Assembly (NCBI RefSeq): GCF_000147815.2
Contig: NC_015957.1
Span: 1-64,000, forward strand
Origin: Streptomyces violaceusniger Tu 4113
Lineage (GTDB): Bacteria > Actinomycetota > Actinomycetes > Streptomycetales > Streptomycetaceae
Direction of reading: 5' to 3'
DNA: 64,000 nt
In this document: in pieces, positions 48,073-56,456 of the stretch
Layout: each line of letters starts with the position of its first letter
Numbering within the stretch: position 1 is the stretch's first letter
Made by a program: the position numbers and the translations under genes
Notes under the pieces: generated by a model
Database searches by the model: none
Seen by the model: the letters and a program-made list of their open reading frames with translations, nothing else
What the model was told of the DNA's origin: nothing

Positions 48073-49797
48073 TTACTCCGCCGGGCGGCGGACCTCGATC
48101 GTCCGGAAGCGGCCGGCCACGAACGCCCCGTCGCACAGCGTGGCGTTGGCCGACGGGTTGCCGCCCGAGCCGTGGAAGTCCGAGAAGGCCGCGGTCTGGT
48201 TCACATACACCCCGCCGGTCAGATTGAGCGACAGCTGGGCGCACTCCTCCAGGCACGCCTCCTCGATCAGCCGCTCCGCCTCCGGTGAGGAGGTGTACGC
48301 GCCGACCGTCATCGCGCCCTTGTCCCGGGTGGTCCGGCGCAGCAGCGCGACCGCGTCCTGTGTGGAGTCGACGGCGACGGCGAAGGAGACCGGGCCGAAG
48401 CACTCGGACAGATAGGGCGCGTCCGCGTCGGCCCCCTCCCAGAACTTCCGGGCGCCGTCCGCCTTGACCATCAGCGGCGTACGGACCGTGGCGCCCGGGA
48501 AGTCGGGGTGGGTCACCGTACGCGAGGCCAGGGCGATGGCGCCCAGGCCGGGCGCGGCCTCCAGCCGCTCCTGGACCCGGGGGCCCACGATCGCGCCCAG
48601 CAGCGCGCTCGCCCGCGCGTCATCGCCCAGCAGGCCGTCCACCGCTGCCGCCAGGTCGGCCACCACCTCGTCGTAGGTCTTGGGGCCGGCGTCGGTGGTG
48701 ATACCGCCGCGGGGGATCAGCAGATTCTGCGGGGTGGTGCACATCTGGCCGCTGTAGAGGGACAGGGAGAACGCCAGGTTGGCCAGCATGCCCTGGTAGT
48801 CGTCGGTGGAGTCGATCACCACCGTGTTGACCCCCGCCTTCTCGGTGAAGACCTGGGCCTGGCGGGCGTGGGTCTCCAGCCAGTCGCCGAAGGCGGTCGA
48901 GCCCGTGTAGTCGATGATGCGGATCTCGGGGCGGACGGCGAGGACCTTGGCGATCCCCTCGTCCGGCCGCTCGGCGGCCAGTGCCACCAGGTCGGGGCTG
49001 AACCCCGCCTCCTTCAGCACCTCGCGCGCCACCTGGACGGTCAGCGCCAGCGGCAGCACGGCCTTGGGGTGCGGCTTGACCAGCACCGGATTGCCGGTGG
49101 CGAGCGAGGCGAAGAGGCCCGGATAGCCATTCCACGTCGGGAAGGTGTTGCAGCCGATCAGCAGCGCGATACCGCGCGGGACGGCCGTGAACGTCTTGCG
49201 CAGGCGCAGCGGGTCGCGCTTGCCCTGCGGCTTGGACCAGTCCGCGGCGCCGGGGGTGCGGGTCTGCTCGGCGAACGCGTACGCCACCGCCTCCAGGCCG
49301 CGGTCCTGGGCGTGGGGGCCGCCGGCCTGGAAGGCCATCATGTACGCCTGTCCGCTGGTGTGCATGACCGCTTGGGCGAACTCATGCGACCGGGCGCCGA
49401 TCCGGGCCAGGATCTCCAGACACACCATGGCCCGCGTCTCCGGGCCGGCCTCCCGCCAGGCGGGCATCCCCGCCCGCATCGCCGGGAGGAGCGCGTCGAG
49501 GTCCGGATGCGGATACTCCATGCCCATCTCGATACCGAACGGCGAGACTTCGGAGCCCGTCCAGCCGTCGGTGCCCGGCTGGTCGAGCTCGATGCGCTGA
49601 CCGCGCAGCGCCTCGAACGCGGCCTGGCCCTCTGCGACGCTCAGGCTCGGGCGCCCGCTCTGGCCCTCGCCGCCGTAAGCCTTCGGGTGCTCGGGGTGCG
49701 GGGACCAATAGGCGCGGGTACGGATCGCCTCCAGGGCCTGGTCGAGGGTGGGGCGGTGCTCTTGCGTCAACTGCGCGGTGGTGAGTGCGGCGGTCAC
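48073..49797 (-). CDS. paaN: Phenylacetic acid degradation protein PaaN (aldehyde dehydrogenase family)
   Basis: The 574-residue protein has an aldehyde dehydrogenase fold: IIDYTGSTAFGDW (NAD-binding and Glu region) and YSGQMCTTPQNLLIP with the catalytic Cys. It has no hydratase (MaoC) domain, unlike the PaaZ fusion. PaaN likely oxidises the ring-opened semialdehyde intermediate of phenylacetate breakdown. The start is GTG 49797 with GAGGAG upstream. It is divergent from paaH across a 129-bp region with the PaaR-like site B in the middle. Confidence 0.92.
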   Translation of the reverse strand: MTAALTTAQLTQEHRPTLDQALEAIRTRAYWSPHPEHPKAYGGEGQSGRPSLSVAEGQAAFEALRGQRIELDQPGTDGWTGSEVSPFGIEMGMEYPHPDLDALLPAMRAGMPAWREAGPETRAMVCLEILARIGARSHEFAQAVMHTSGQAYMMAFQAGGPHAQDRGLEAVAYAFAEQTRTPGAADWSKPQGKRDPLRLRKTFTAVPRGIALLIGCNTFPTWNGYPGLFASLATGNPVLVKPHPKAVLPLALTVQVAREVLKEAGFSPDLVALAAERPDEGIAKVLAVRPEIRIIDYTGSTAFGDWLETHARQAQVFTEKAGVNTVVIDSTDDYQGMLANLAFSLSLYSGQMCTTPQNLLIPRGGITTDAGPKTYDEVVADLAAAVDGLLGDDARASALLGAIVGPRVQERLEAAPGLGAIALASRTVTHPDFPGATVRTPLMVKADGARKFWEGADADAPYLSECFGPVSFAVAVDSTQDAVALLRRTTRDKGAMTVGAYTSSPEAERLIEEACLEECAQLSLNLTGGVYVNQTAAFSDFHGSGGNPSANATLCDGAFVAGRFRTIEVRRPAE

Positions 49798-49856
49798 GAC
49801 TGACCAACTCCTCGTCGAGCTGGGGCTGGGCTGGAATGGGCGACAGAGTTAGAGTA

Positions 49857-49870
49857 ACCGAACGATCGGT
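49857..49870. promoter_or_regulatory. PaaR-like operator between paaN and paaH (site B)
   Basis: ACCGAACGATCGGT lies 60 bp from the paaN start and 57 bp from the paaH start. It is identical to the complement of site A, and the two share 18 bp (AACCGAACGATCGGTCGG). A TGTGGATAA DnaA-like box lies 25 bp to its right (49895). Confidence 0.82.
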
Positions 49871-49926
49871 CGGGACAAGAGGGCCTGACGAACCTGTGGA
49901 TAACTTCGTCGAAAAGGATCTGCGGC

Positions 49927-51444
49927 ATGACTGCGATCGACCGTGGGATCGACCGCGCCGGCGTCGTCGCCGTCATCGGCACCGGCACGATGGGCCAGGG
50001 GATCGCCCAGGTGGCGCTGGCCGCGGGCCATCCCGTGCGGCTTTACGACGCGGCGCCCGGCCGCGCCTCCCAGGCTGCCGACGCCATCGCGGCCCGGCTC
50101 GGCCGGCTGGTCGCCAAGGAACGGCTCAAGGCCGCCGACCGTGACGCGGCCCTCGGCCGGCTCGCCCCCGTCGCCGACCTCGCGGACCTGGCCGAGGCGG
50201 AACTGGTGGTCGAGGCGATCCTCGAGGAACTCGGCGCCAAGCAGCAGTTGTTCACCGCGCTGGAATCGGTGGTCTCCGACGGCTGTCTGCTCGCCACCAA
50301 CACCTCCTCCCTCTCCGTCACGGCCGTCGCGGGCGTCCTGCGCCGCCCCGGCCGCCTCCTCGGACTGCACTTCTTCAATCCGGCCCCGCTGATGCCGCTG
50401 GTGGAGGTGGTGCGCGGCGCCGCCACGGACGAGACCGCCGCCGACCGTGCCCACACCACCGTCGCGGCCTGGGGAAAGACCACGGTGCGCTGCGCCGACA
50501 CCCCCGGATTCATCGTCAACCGGATCGCCCGCCCCTTCTACGCCGAGGCGTTCCGGGCGTACGAGGAGCGCGCCGCCGACCCCGCCACCCTGGATGCCGT
50601 GCTGCGGGAATCCGGCGGCTTCCGGATGGGCCCCTTCGAGCTCACCGACCTGATCGGCCAGGACGTGAACGAGGCCGTCACCCGATCCGTGTGGGAAGCG
50701 CTGTTCCACGATCCGAGATTCACTCCGTCGCTCGCCCAGCGGCAGCTCGTGGCCGCCGGACGGCTCGGGCGCAAGACGGGCCACGGCTGGTTCGACCACT
50801 CCGAGGGCGCCGGGCGGCCCGCCCCGCACACCGCCGAGCCGTGCGAGCCGCCCGCCAAGGTCGCCCTCCACGGCGACCTGGGGCCGGCGCAAGGACTGGT
50901 CGGCCTCATCGAGGAGGCGGGCATCCCGGTGACCCGCGAGCCCGTCGGGGGACATCTCGCCCTGCCCGACGGCACCCGCCTGTCCCTCACCGACGGCACG
51001 ACCGCCACGGACGACCCCTTCGCCGCGACGGTCCGCTTCGACCTGGCGCTGGACTACCGCACCGCCACCCGCGTCGCCCTCGCACCGTCCCCGGCCGCCA
51101 CCGAGGAGTCCCTGCGGTCCGCGATCGGCCTGTTCCAGGCGCTCGGTAAGGCGGTCAGCGTGGTCCAGGACGTCCCCGGCATGGTCGTGGCCCGCACGGT
51201 CGCGATGCTCGTGGACTTCGCCGAGGACGCCGTCGCCCGCGGGGTGGCGAGCCCCGAGGACGTAGACACCGCCATGCTGACAGGGGTCAACTACCCGCGC
51301 GGACCGCTGGCCTGGGGGCACGCGCTCGGCGCCCGCTGGGTGCGCGACACCCTGCGCAACCTCCACCAAGCCTGTCCGACCGGCCGCTACGCCCCCTCCC
51401 GGGCGCTGATCCGGCGTGCCGCCGCCGATGAGAGGCTGCTCTAA
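49927..51444 (+). CDS. paaH: 3-hydroxyacyl-CoA dehydrogenase PaaH
   Basis: It oxidises 3-hydroxyadipyl-CoA to 3-oxoadipyl-CoA in phenylacetate breakdown. The 505-residue protein has a Rossmann motif VVAVIGTGTMGQGIAQVAL near residue 13, LLATNTSSLSVT and GLHFFNPAPLMPLVEVV. A duplicated 3HCDH C-terminal domain carries GFIVNRIARPFYAEA and a second copy with MVVARTVAMLVDFAED. This long two-domain form is typical of PaaH. The TetR gene starts 2 bp after the stop. Confidence 0.93.
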   Translation: MTAIDRGIDRAGVVAVIGTGTMGQGIAQVALAAGHPVRLYDAAPGRASQAADAIAARLGRLVAKERLKAADRDAALGRLAPVADLADLAEAELVVEAILEELGAKQQLFTALESVVSDGCLLATNTSSLSVTAVAGVLRRPGRLLGLHFFNPAPLMPLVEVVRGAATDETAADRAHTTVAAWGKTTVRCADTPGFIVNRIARPFYAEAFRAYEERAADPATLDAVLRESGGFRMGPFELTDLIGQDVNEAVTRSVWEALFHDPRFTPSLAQRQLVAAGRLGRKTGHGWFDHSEGAGRPAPHTAEPCEPPAKVALHGDLGPAQGLVGLIEEAGIPVTREPVGGHLALPDGTRLSLTDGTTATDDPFAATVRFDLALDYRTATRVALAPSPAATEESLRSAIGLFQALGKAVSVVQDVPGMVVARTVAMLVDFAEDAVARGVASPEDVDTAMLTGVNYPRGPLAWGHALGARWVRDTLRNLHQACPTGRYAPSRALIRRAAADERLL

Positions 51445-51446
51445 TC

Positions 51447-52040
51447 ATGACCATGGCCAAGCGCGACACCTACACGCCCGAATCGCTGCTCGCGGTCGCC
51501 GTGGAGGTGTTCAACGAGCGTGGCTACGACGGCACCTCCATGGAGCACCTCTCCCGGGCCGCCGGGATCTCCAAGTCCTCCATCTACCACCATGTGAAGG
51601 GCAAGGAGGAGCTGCTCCGGCTCGCCATAAGCCGTGCGCTGGACGGGCTGTTCGGCATCCTCCAGGAGCCCGCCGCACGCGACGGGCGGGCGATCGAACG
51701 GCTGGAGCATGTGACCCGGCGCACCAGCGAGGTGCTGATGGAGGAGCTGCCCTACGTCACCCTGCTGCTGCGGGTCCGGGGCAACACGGACACCGAGCGG
51801 TGGGCCATGGAGCGGCGCCGGGAGTTCGACCACCAGGTCGCCGACCTGCTCAAGCGGGCGGCGGCCGACGGCGACCTGCGGTCCGATGTGGACGCCCGGC
51901 TGGCGACCCGGCTGCTCTTCGGCATGATCAACTCCATTGTGGAGTGGTACCGGCCGGGCCGTGGCGGGGCCGCGACCTCCCAGGAAGTGGCCGAGGCCGT
52001 GGTCCGTACGGCCTTCACGGGCCTGCGCACGGAGCGCTGA
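51447..52040 (+). CDS. paaR: TetR family regulator, probable PaaR
   Basis: The 197-residue protein has an N-terminal TetR HTH (DGTSMEHLSRAAGISKSSIY, then HHVKGKEELL). A helical ligand domain follows, with YVTLLLRVRGNTDTERWAMERRREFD. It is co-transcribed with paaH. TetR-type PaaR represses paa genes and is released by phenylacetyl-CoA in actinobacteria (family knowledge). The three matching palindromes in this window are its likely sites. A dispersed repeat follows the stop. Confidence 0.87.
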   Translation: MTMAKRDTYTPESLLAVAVEVFNERGYDGTSMEHLSRAAGISKSSIYHHVKGKEELLRLAISRALDGLFGILQEPAARDGRAIERLEHVTRRTSEVLMEELPYVTLLLRVRGNTDTERWAMERRREFDHQVADLLKRAAADGDLRSDVDARLATRLLFGMINSIVEWYRPGRGGAATSQEVAEAVVRTAFTGLRTER

Positions 52041-52195
52041 GCGCTCCGCTGGAAGTGCGCTGAGACGCCGTCGATCGTCTGCGGCGCCGTCGTGGCCGGC
52101 CGCGCCCACGCGGCGGAGCCGCACATCGACACAGCCCCGCGCCCCTTCAGGGCGCATTTCGAACCGCAGCCGACTTCCGCCGATCTGCTGAGGTC
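52041..52195. repeat. Dispersed intergenic repeat, copy 2
   Basis: It starts GCGCTCCGCTGGAAGTGCGC directly after the paaR stop and ends near TTCCGCCGATCTGCTGAGG. It aligns with copy 1 at 47822 along its length with scattered changes and lacks copy 1's 27-bp duplication. Both copies sit between the ends of convergent genes and contain the palindromic core GCGGCGGAGCCGC. Confidence 0.85.
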
Positions 52196-52271
52196 CTGCT
52201 GCGGCAGCCCAGCAGCAGGGCCCCGCTGCGGCGCCCGGCACCAGGCCCTACCGCGGCCGCCCCAGTCCCCG

Positions 52272-52760
52272 CTACGGCTCCGAGTCCAGGTCGGTCTCCT
52301 CGAAGACCAGCAGCGTCCGGGTGCTCAGCACCTCCGGTATGGCCTGGATCCGGGTGAGGACCAGTTCGCGCAGTGAGCGGTTGTCCTCGGTGTGCACCAG
52401 CAGCAGCACATCGAAGTCCCCGCTGACCAGGGCGATGTGGGCGGCCCCTGGAAGCTGGCGGAGCTGTTCGCGCACGGTGCGCCAGGAGTTTTGGACGATC
52501 TTCAGCGTGATGTACGCGGACGCGCCCTGCCCGGCCCGTTCCTGGTCCACCCGGGCGCTGAAGCCGCGGATCACCCCGTCGTCGATCAGGCGGTTGATCC
52601 GGGCGTAGGCGTTGGCGCGCGAGACGTGCACCTGCTCGGCCACGGAGCGTATGGAGGCGCGGCCATCCGTTCGGAGCAGCCGCAGGATGTCGTGGTCGAT
52701 GGCGTCCAGGGGCCGTGCCGGGGGTTTGCCGTCCGGATTGGCCATCTGTTCGCCCCGCAT
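52272..52760 (-). CDS. Lrp/AsnC family regulator (BkdR-like)
   Basis: The 162-residue protein has an N-terminal HTH (LDAIDHDILRLLRTDGRASI, then RSVAEQVHVSRANAYARINRL). The C-terminal RAM domain (AYITLKIVQN, HIALVSGDFDVLLLVHTEDN) binds amino acids. Start ATG 52760 has GGGAGG at 9 bp; the long upstream open frame is rejected. It is divergent from the branched-chain 2-oxoacid dehydrogenase operon, as for bkdR genes, so control of that operon by a branched-chain amino acid is likely (inference). Confidence 0.9.
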   Translation of the reverse strand: MRGEQMANPDGKPPARPLDAIDHDILRLLRTDGRASIRSVAEQVHVSRANAYARINRLIDDGVIRGFSARVDQERAGQGASAYITLKIVQNSWRTVREQLRQLPGAAHIALVSGDFDVLLLVHTEDNRSLRELVLTRIQAIPEVLSTRTLLVFEETDLDSEP

Positions 52761-52861
52761 ATCGTCCCGCCTCCCCTTCATGGACGTCCTGTCTTCATCA
52801 CAGGCGCTGCAGAACCGTTTGTCCACAGGCTTGGGTCGCCTGTAGCCAAAATGCGTCAACG

Positions 52862-52875
52862 ACCGAACAATCGGT
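52862..52875. promoter_or_regulatory. PaaR-like operator upstream of the branched-chain dehydrogenase operon (site C)
   Basis: ACCGAACAATCGGT differs from site B by one base (G to A). It is 69 bp before the E1 alpha start and 102 bp from the Lrp/AsnC start. A TTGTCCACA box lies 35 bp to its left (52819-52827). Confidence 0.7.
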
Positions 52876-52943
52876 AGGGGGAGGGCGATGCCGCACGGCA
52901 CGCCCCGCCCTCCCGCCGTACGCCACGCCCAGGAGGTCGCGAC

Positions 52944-54086
52944 ATGACGGTCCTTGAGCAGCCCGGTGCCTACCGGCCCACTCCCCCGCCCGGCTGGCAG
53001 CCCCGCGTCGAGGCCGAGCCGCTGCTGCCCGACGCGGAGCCGTACCGCCTGCTGGGCACCGCCGCTGCCGCCGGCATCTCCCCCGATCTGCTGACCCGGC
53101 TCCACCGCGAGCTGGTGCGCGGCCGCCGGTACAACACCCAGGCCACCGCCCTCACCCGGCAGGGCCGGCTGGCCGTCTATCCCTCCTCCACCGGGCAGGA
53201 GGCCTGCCAGGTCGCGGCCGGGCTGGTGCTGGAGGACCGCGACTGGCTCTTTCCCAGCTACCGCGACACCCTGGCCGCCGTGGTCCGCGGGCTCGACCCC
53301 GTCGACGCCCTGACCCTGCTGCGCGGAGACTGGCACTCCGGCTACGACCCCCACGCACACCGCGTCGCCCCGCTGTGCACCCCGCTGGCCACCCAGCTGC
53401 CGCACGCCGTCGGCCTCGCCCACGCCGCCCGCCTCAAGGGCGACGATGTCGTGGCCCTCGCCCTGGTCGGCGACGGCGGCACCAGCGAGGGCGACTTCCA
53501 CGAGGCCCTCAACTTCGCGGCCGTCTGGCACGCCCCGGTGGTCTTCCTCGTCCAGAACAACGGCTTCGCCATCTCAGTCCCGCTCGCCAAGCAGACCGCC
53601 GCGCCCTCCCTCGCCCACAAGGCGGTCGGGTACGGGATGCCCGGCCGCCTCGTCGACGGCAATGACGTGGCCGCCGTCCACCAGGTCCTGGCGGAGGCGG
53701 TGCGCCGGGCCCGCGGCGGAGGCGGCCCCACCCTGGTCGAGGCGGTCACCTACCGCATCGAGGCCCACACCAACGCCGACGACGCCACCCGCTACCGCCC
53801 CGACTCCGAGGTCGAGGCATGGCGGGCACACGACCCGATAGCGCTCCTGGAGGACGCCATGCGGGACCGCCGTCTGCTGGACGACGAGGGAGCCCGGGCC
53901 GCGCGGGAGTCCGCGGAGCGGCTCGCCGCCGATCTGCGCACGCGCATGCACCAGGACGCGGTCCTCGACCCCATGGAGCTCTTCGAGCACGTCTACGCCG
54001 ACCGGACCAGCCAGCTACGCGAGCAGGCGGCCCAGTTGCGCGCGGAGCTCGACGCCGAGGCCGGCGACTCCGGGAGGGGGCAGTGA
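52944..54086 (+). CDS. bkdA: 2-oxoacid dehydrogenase E1 component alpha subunit (branched-chain type)
   Basis: A thiamine diphosphate-dependent subunit that decarboxylates branched-chain 2-oxoacids (from Val, Leu, Ile) to give acyl-CoA starters for branched fatty acids. The 380-residue protein has the TPP motif GDGGTSEGDFHEALNFAAVW with NN at the end, YPSSTGQEACQVAAGLVL and IEAHTNADDATRYR. The N-terminal proline-rich segment is variable. It is the first gene of E1a-E1b-E2; the stop overlaps the next ATG. Its strict substrate (branched-chain or pyruvate) cannot be proved, but the BkdR-like neighbour favours branched-chain. Confidence 0.9.
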   Translation: MTVLEQPGAYRPTPPPGWQPRVEAEPLLPDAEPYRLLGTAAAAGISPDLLTRLHRELVRGRRYNTQATALTRQGRLAVYPSSTGQEACQVAAGLVLEDRDWLFPSYRDTLAAVVRGLDPVDALTLLRGDWHSGYDPHAHRVAPLCTPLATQLPHAVGLAHAARLKGDDVVALALVGDGGTSEGDFHEALNFAAVWHAPVVFLVQNNGFAISVPLAKQTAAPSLAHKAVGYGMPGRLVDGNDVAAVHQVLAEAVRRARGGGGPTLVEAVTYRIEAHTNADDATRYRPDSEVEAWRAHDPIALLEDAMRDRRLLDDEGARAARESAERLAADLRTRMHQDAVLDPMELFEHVYADRTSQLREQAAQLRAELDAEAGDSGRGQ

Positions 54087-55135
54087 TGACCACCGCCATC
54101 GGGGCCGACACCGCCCGTAAGCCCGCCACCATGGCCCAGGCCCTCGGCCGCGCGCTGCGCGACGCCATGGCCGCCGATCCGTCCGTCCATGTCCTCGGCG
54201 AGGACGTCGGCACCCTGGGCGGCGTCTTCCGGATCACCGACGGGCTCGCCAAGGAGTTCGGCGAGGACCGCTGCACGGATACGCCGCTCGCCGAGGCGGG
54301 CATCCTCGGCACCGCCGTGGGCATGGCCATGTACGGGCTGCGGCCGGTGGTCGAGATGCAGTTCGACGCCTTCGCCTACCCGTCCTTCGAGCAGCTCATC
54401 AGCCATGTCTCCAAGATGCGCAACCGCACCCGGGGCGCGATGCCGATGCCGATCACCGTGCGGGTGCCCTACGGGGGCGGCATCGGCGGCGTCGAGCACC
54501 ACAGCGACTCCTCCGAGATCTACTACATGGCCACCCCCGGCCTCCATGTCGTCGCCCCGGCGACCGTCGCCGACGCCTACGGGCTGCTGCGCGCCGCCAT
54601 CGCCTCCGACGACCCCGTGATCTTCCTCGAGCCCAAGCGGCTGTACTGGTCCAAGGCCGACTGGTCGGCCGACGCCCCCGAGCAGGTGCCGCCGATCGGG
54701 CGCGCGGTGGTGCGCAGGCCCGCCACCGGTGGCCGGCGCAGCGCCACCTTGATCTCCTACGGCCCCTCCGTGCCGGTGTGCCTCGAAGCCGCCGAGGCGG
54801 CCCGGGCCGAGGGCTGGGATCTGGAAGTCGTCGATCTGCGCTCGCTCGTCCCCTTCGACGACGAGACGGTGTGCGCCTCCGTGCGCCGCACCGGCCGCGC
54901 GGTCGTCGTCCACGAGGCCACAGGCTTCGGCGGGCCCGGCGGGGAGATCGCCGCCCGGGTCACCGAGCGCTGCTTCCACCATCTGGAGGCGCCCGTGCTG
55001 CGGGTCGCCGGATTCGACATCCCCTACCCGCCGCCCATGCTGGAGCGGCACCATCTGCCCGGTGTGGACCGGGTGCTGGACGCCGTCGCCCGGCTGCAGT
55101 GGGAGTCGGAGTGGACCGAGGGGAGCGCCGTCTGA
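54086..55135 (+). CDS. bkdB: 2-oxoacid dehydrogenase E1 component beta subunit (branched-chain type)
   Basis: The 349-residue protein carries the transketolase-type pyrimidine domain: MAQALGRALRDAMAADPSVHVLGEDV, EAGILGTAVGMAMYGLRPVVE, VPYGGGIGGVEHHSDSSEIY. The C-terminal domain contains ATLISYG and GFDIPYPPP. ATG 54086 overlaps the alpha-subunit stop (TGATG), so subunits are made in equal amounts. Confidence 0.93.
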   Translation: MTTAIGADTARKPATMAQALGRALRDAMAADPSVHVLGEDVGTLGGVFRITDGLAKEFGEDRCTDTPLAEAGILGTAVGMAMYGLRPVVEMQFDAFAYPSFEQLISHVSKMRNRTRGAMPMPITVRVPYGGGIGGVEHHSDSSEIYYMATPGLHVVAPATVADAYGLLRAAIASDDPVIFLEPKRLYWSKADWSADAPEQVPPIGRAVVRRPATGGRRSATLISYGPSVPVCLEAAEAARAEGWDLEVVDLRSLVPFDDETVCASVRRTGRAVVVHEATGFGGPGGEIAARVTERCFHHLEAPVLRVAGFDIPYPPPMLERHHLPGVDRVLDAVARLQWESEWTEGSAV

Positions 55136-56427
55136 TGGCTGTCGTACGGGAGTTCACCCTGCCCGATCTGGGCGAGGGGCTGACCGGCGCCGAGATCGTG
55201 CGCTGGCTGGTCCAGGTCGGTGATGTGGTCGCGGTCGACCAGCCGGTGGTCGAGGTCGAGACCGCCAAGGCGATGGTGGACGTGCCGTGCCCCTACGGCG
55301 GCGTGGTGACCGCCCGCTACGGCGAGGAGGGCGCGGAGGTGCCGGTCGGGGCGCCGCTGATCACGGTCGCCGTGCCGGAGGGCTCGGACGACGGCTCCGC
55401 TCCGCCGGTCACCGAGAGCGCGGCCGACGGCGGTTCGGGCAATGTGCTGGTCGGCTATGGCACGGCCGGTCCCGCCGCGCGGCGCCGTCGCGTTCAGCTC
55501 TCCCCCGGGCCGCTGCGCGAGACGGTGGCGGTGGCCCCCGCCGGGCCCCTGCCGGTGATCTCGCCCCTCGTACGGCGGCTGGCCCGGGAGCACGACGTCG
55601 ATCTGCGCCAGCTCAAGGGCTCGGGCCCCGAGGGGCTGATTCTGCGGGCGGACGTGGAGCGAGCGGTGGCGGCTCCCGCACGCGGACCCGAGCCCGCACC
55701 CGCGCCTGCCTCAGCCCCCGCCCCCGCGCTCGCCCCGGAGGGGGAGCGGGTGCCGCTGCGCGGGGTGCGGGGCGCCGTGGCCGACAAGCTCGCCCGCAGC
55801 CGGCGGGAGATCCCCGACGCGACCTGCTGGGTGGATGCCGACGCGACCGAACTGCTCGCCGCCCGCGCGGCGATGAACGCCGCGGGCGGGCCCAAGGTCT
55901 CCGTGCTCGCCCTCCTGGCCCGTATCTGCACGGCGGCCCTGGCGCGCTTCCCCGAGCTCAACGCCACGGTGGACATGGAAGGCCGGGAGATCATCCGGCT
56001 CCCCGGCGTCCACCTCGGCTTCGCGGCGCAGACCGACCGGGGCCTCGTGGTCCCCGTGGTGCGCGACGCGCAGACGCGGACCATAGAAGGGCTGTCCGAG
56101 GAGATCGCCCGGCTGACCGAGGCCGCGCGGACCGGGACACTCGCCCCCGCGCAGCTCACCGGCGGCACCTTCACCCTGAACAACTACGGGGTCTTCGGGG
56201 TCGACGGCTCCACGCCGATCATCAACCACCCCGAGGCGGCGATGCTCGGGGTCGGGCGGATCGCCCCGAAGCCCTGGGTGCACGAGGGCGAGCTGGCGGT
56301 GCGCCAAGTGGTGCAGCTCTCGTTCACCTTCGACCACCGGGTATGCGACGGGGGCACCGCCGGCGGATTCCTGCGGTACGTGGCCGACTGCGTGGAGCAG
56401 CCCCTGGTGTTGTTGCGACGGCTGTAG
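55135..56427 (+). CDS. bkdC: Dihydrolipoamide acyltransferase E2 (branched-chain type)
   Basis: The 430-residue E2 has one lipoyl domain with Lys in VETAKAMVDVP. A short Pro/Ala linker leads to a peripheral-subunit-binding domain (ISPLVRRLAREHDVDLRQL). A second Ala/Pro linker (APAPASAPAPALAPEG) precedes the acyltransferase domain with the active-site motif FTFDHRVCDGG. ATG 55135 overlaps the E1 beta stop. No E3 (lipoamide dehydrogenase) gene follows, so a shared E3 from elsewhere is presumed. Confidence 0.94.
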   Translation: MAVVREFTLPDLGEGLTGAEIVRWLVQVGDVVAVDQPVVEVETAKAMVDVPCPYGGVVTARYGEEGAEVPVGAPLITVAVPEGSDDGSAPPVTESAADGGSGNVLVGYGTAGPAARRRRVQLSPGPLRETVAVAPAGPLPVISPLVRRLAREHDVDLRQLKGSGPEGLILRADVERAVAAPARGPEPAPAPASAPAPALAPEGERVPLRGVRGAVADKLARSRREIPDATCWVDADATELLAARAAMNAAGGPKVSVLALLARICTAALARFPELNATVDMEGREIIRLPGVHLGFAAQTDRGLVVPVVRDAQTRTIEGLSEEIARLTEAARTGTLAPAQLTGGTFTLNNYGVFGVDGSTPIINHPEAAMLGVGRIAPKPWVHEGELAVRQVVQLSFTFDHRVCDGGTAGGFLRYVADCVEQPLVLLRRL

Positions 56428-56456
56428 CGGCTGCCCGGCGGCGCCATACTCATGGG

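Noticed and set aside
47822..52195. The paired intergenic repeats as ends of a transposon or integrated element
   Set aside because: Same orientation, no transposase or integrase between, no target-site duplication, and the enclosed genes have normal composition and a paa role.
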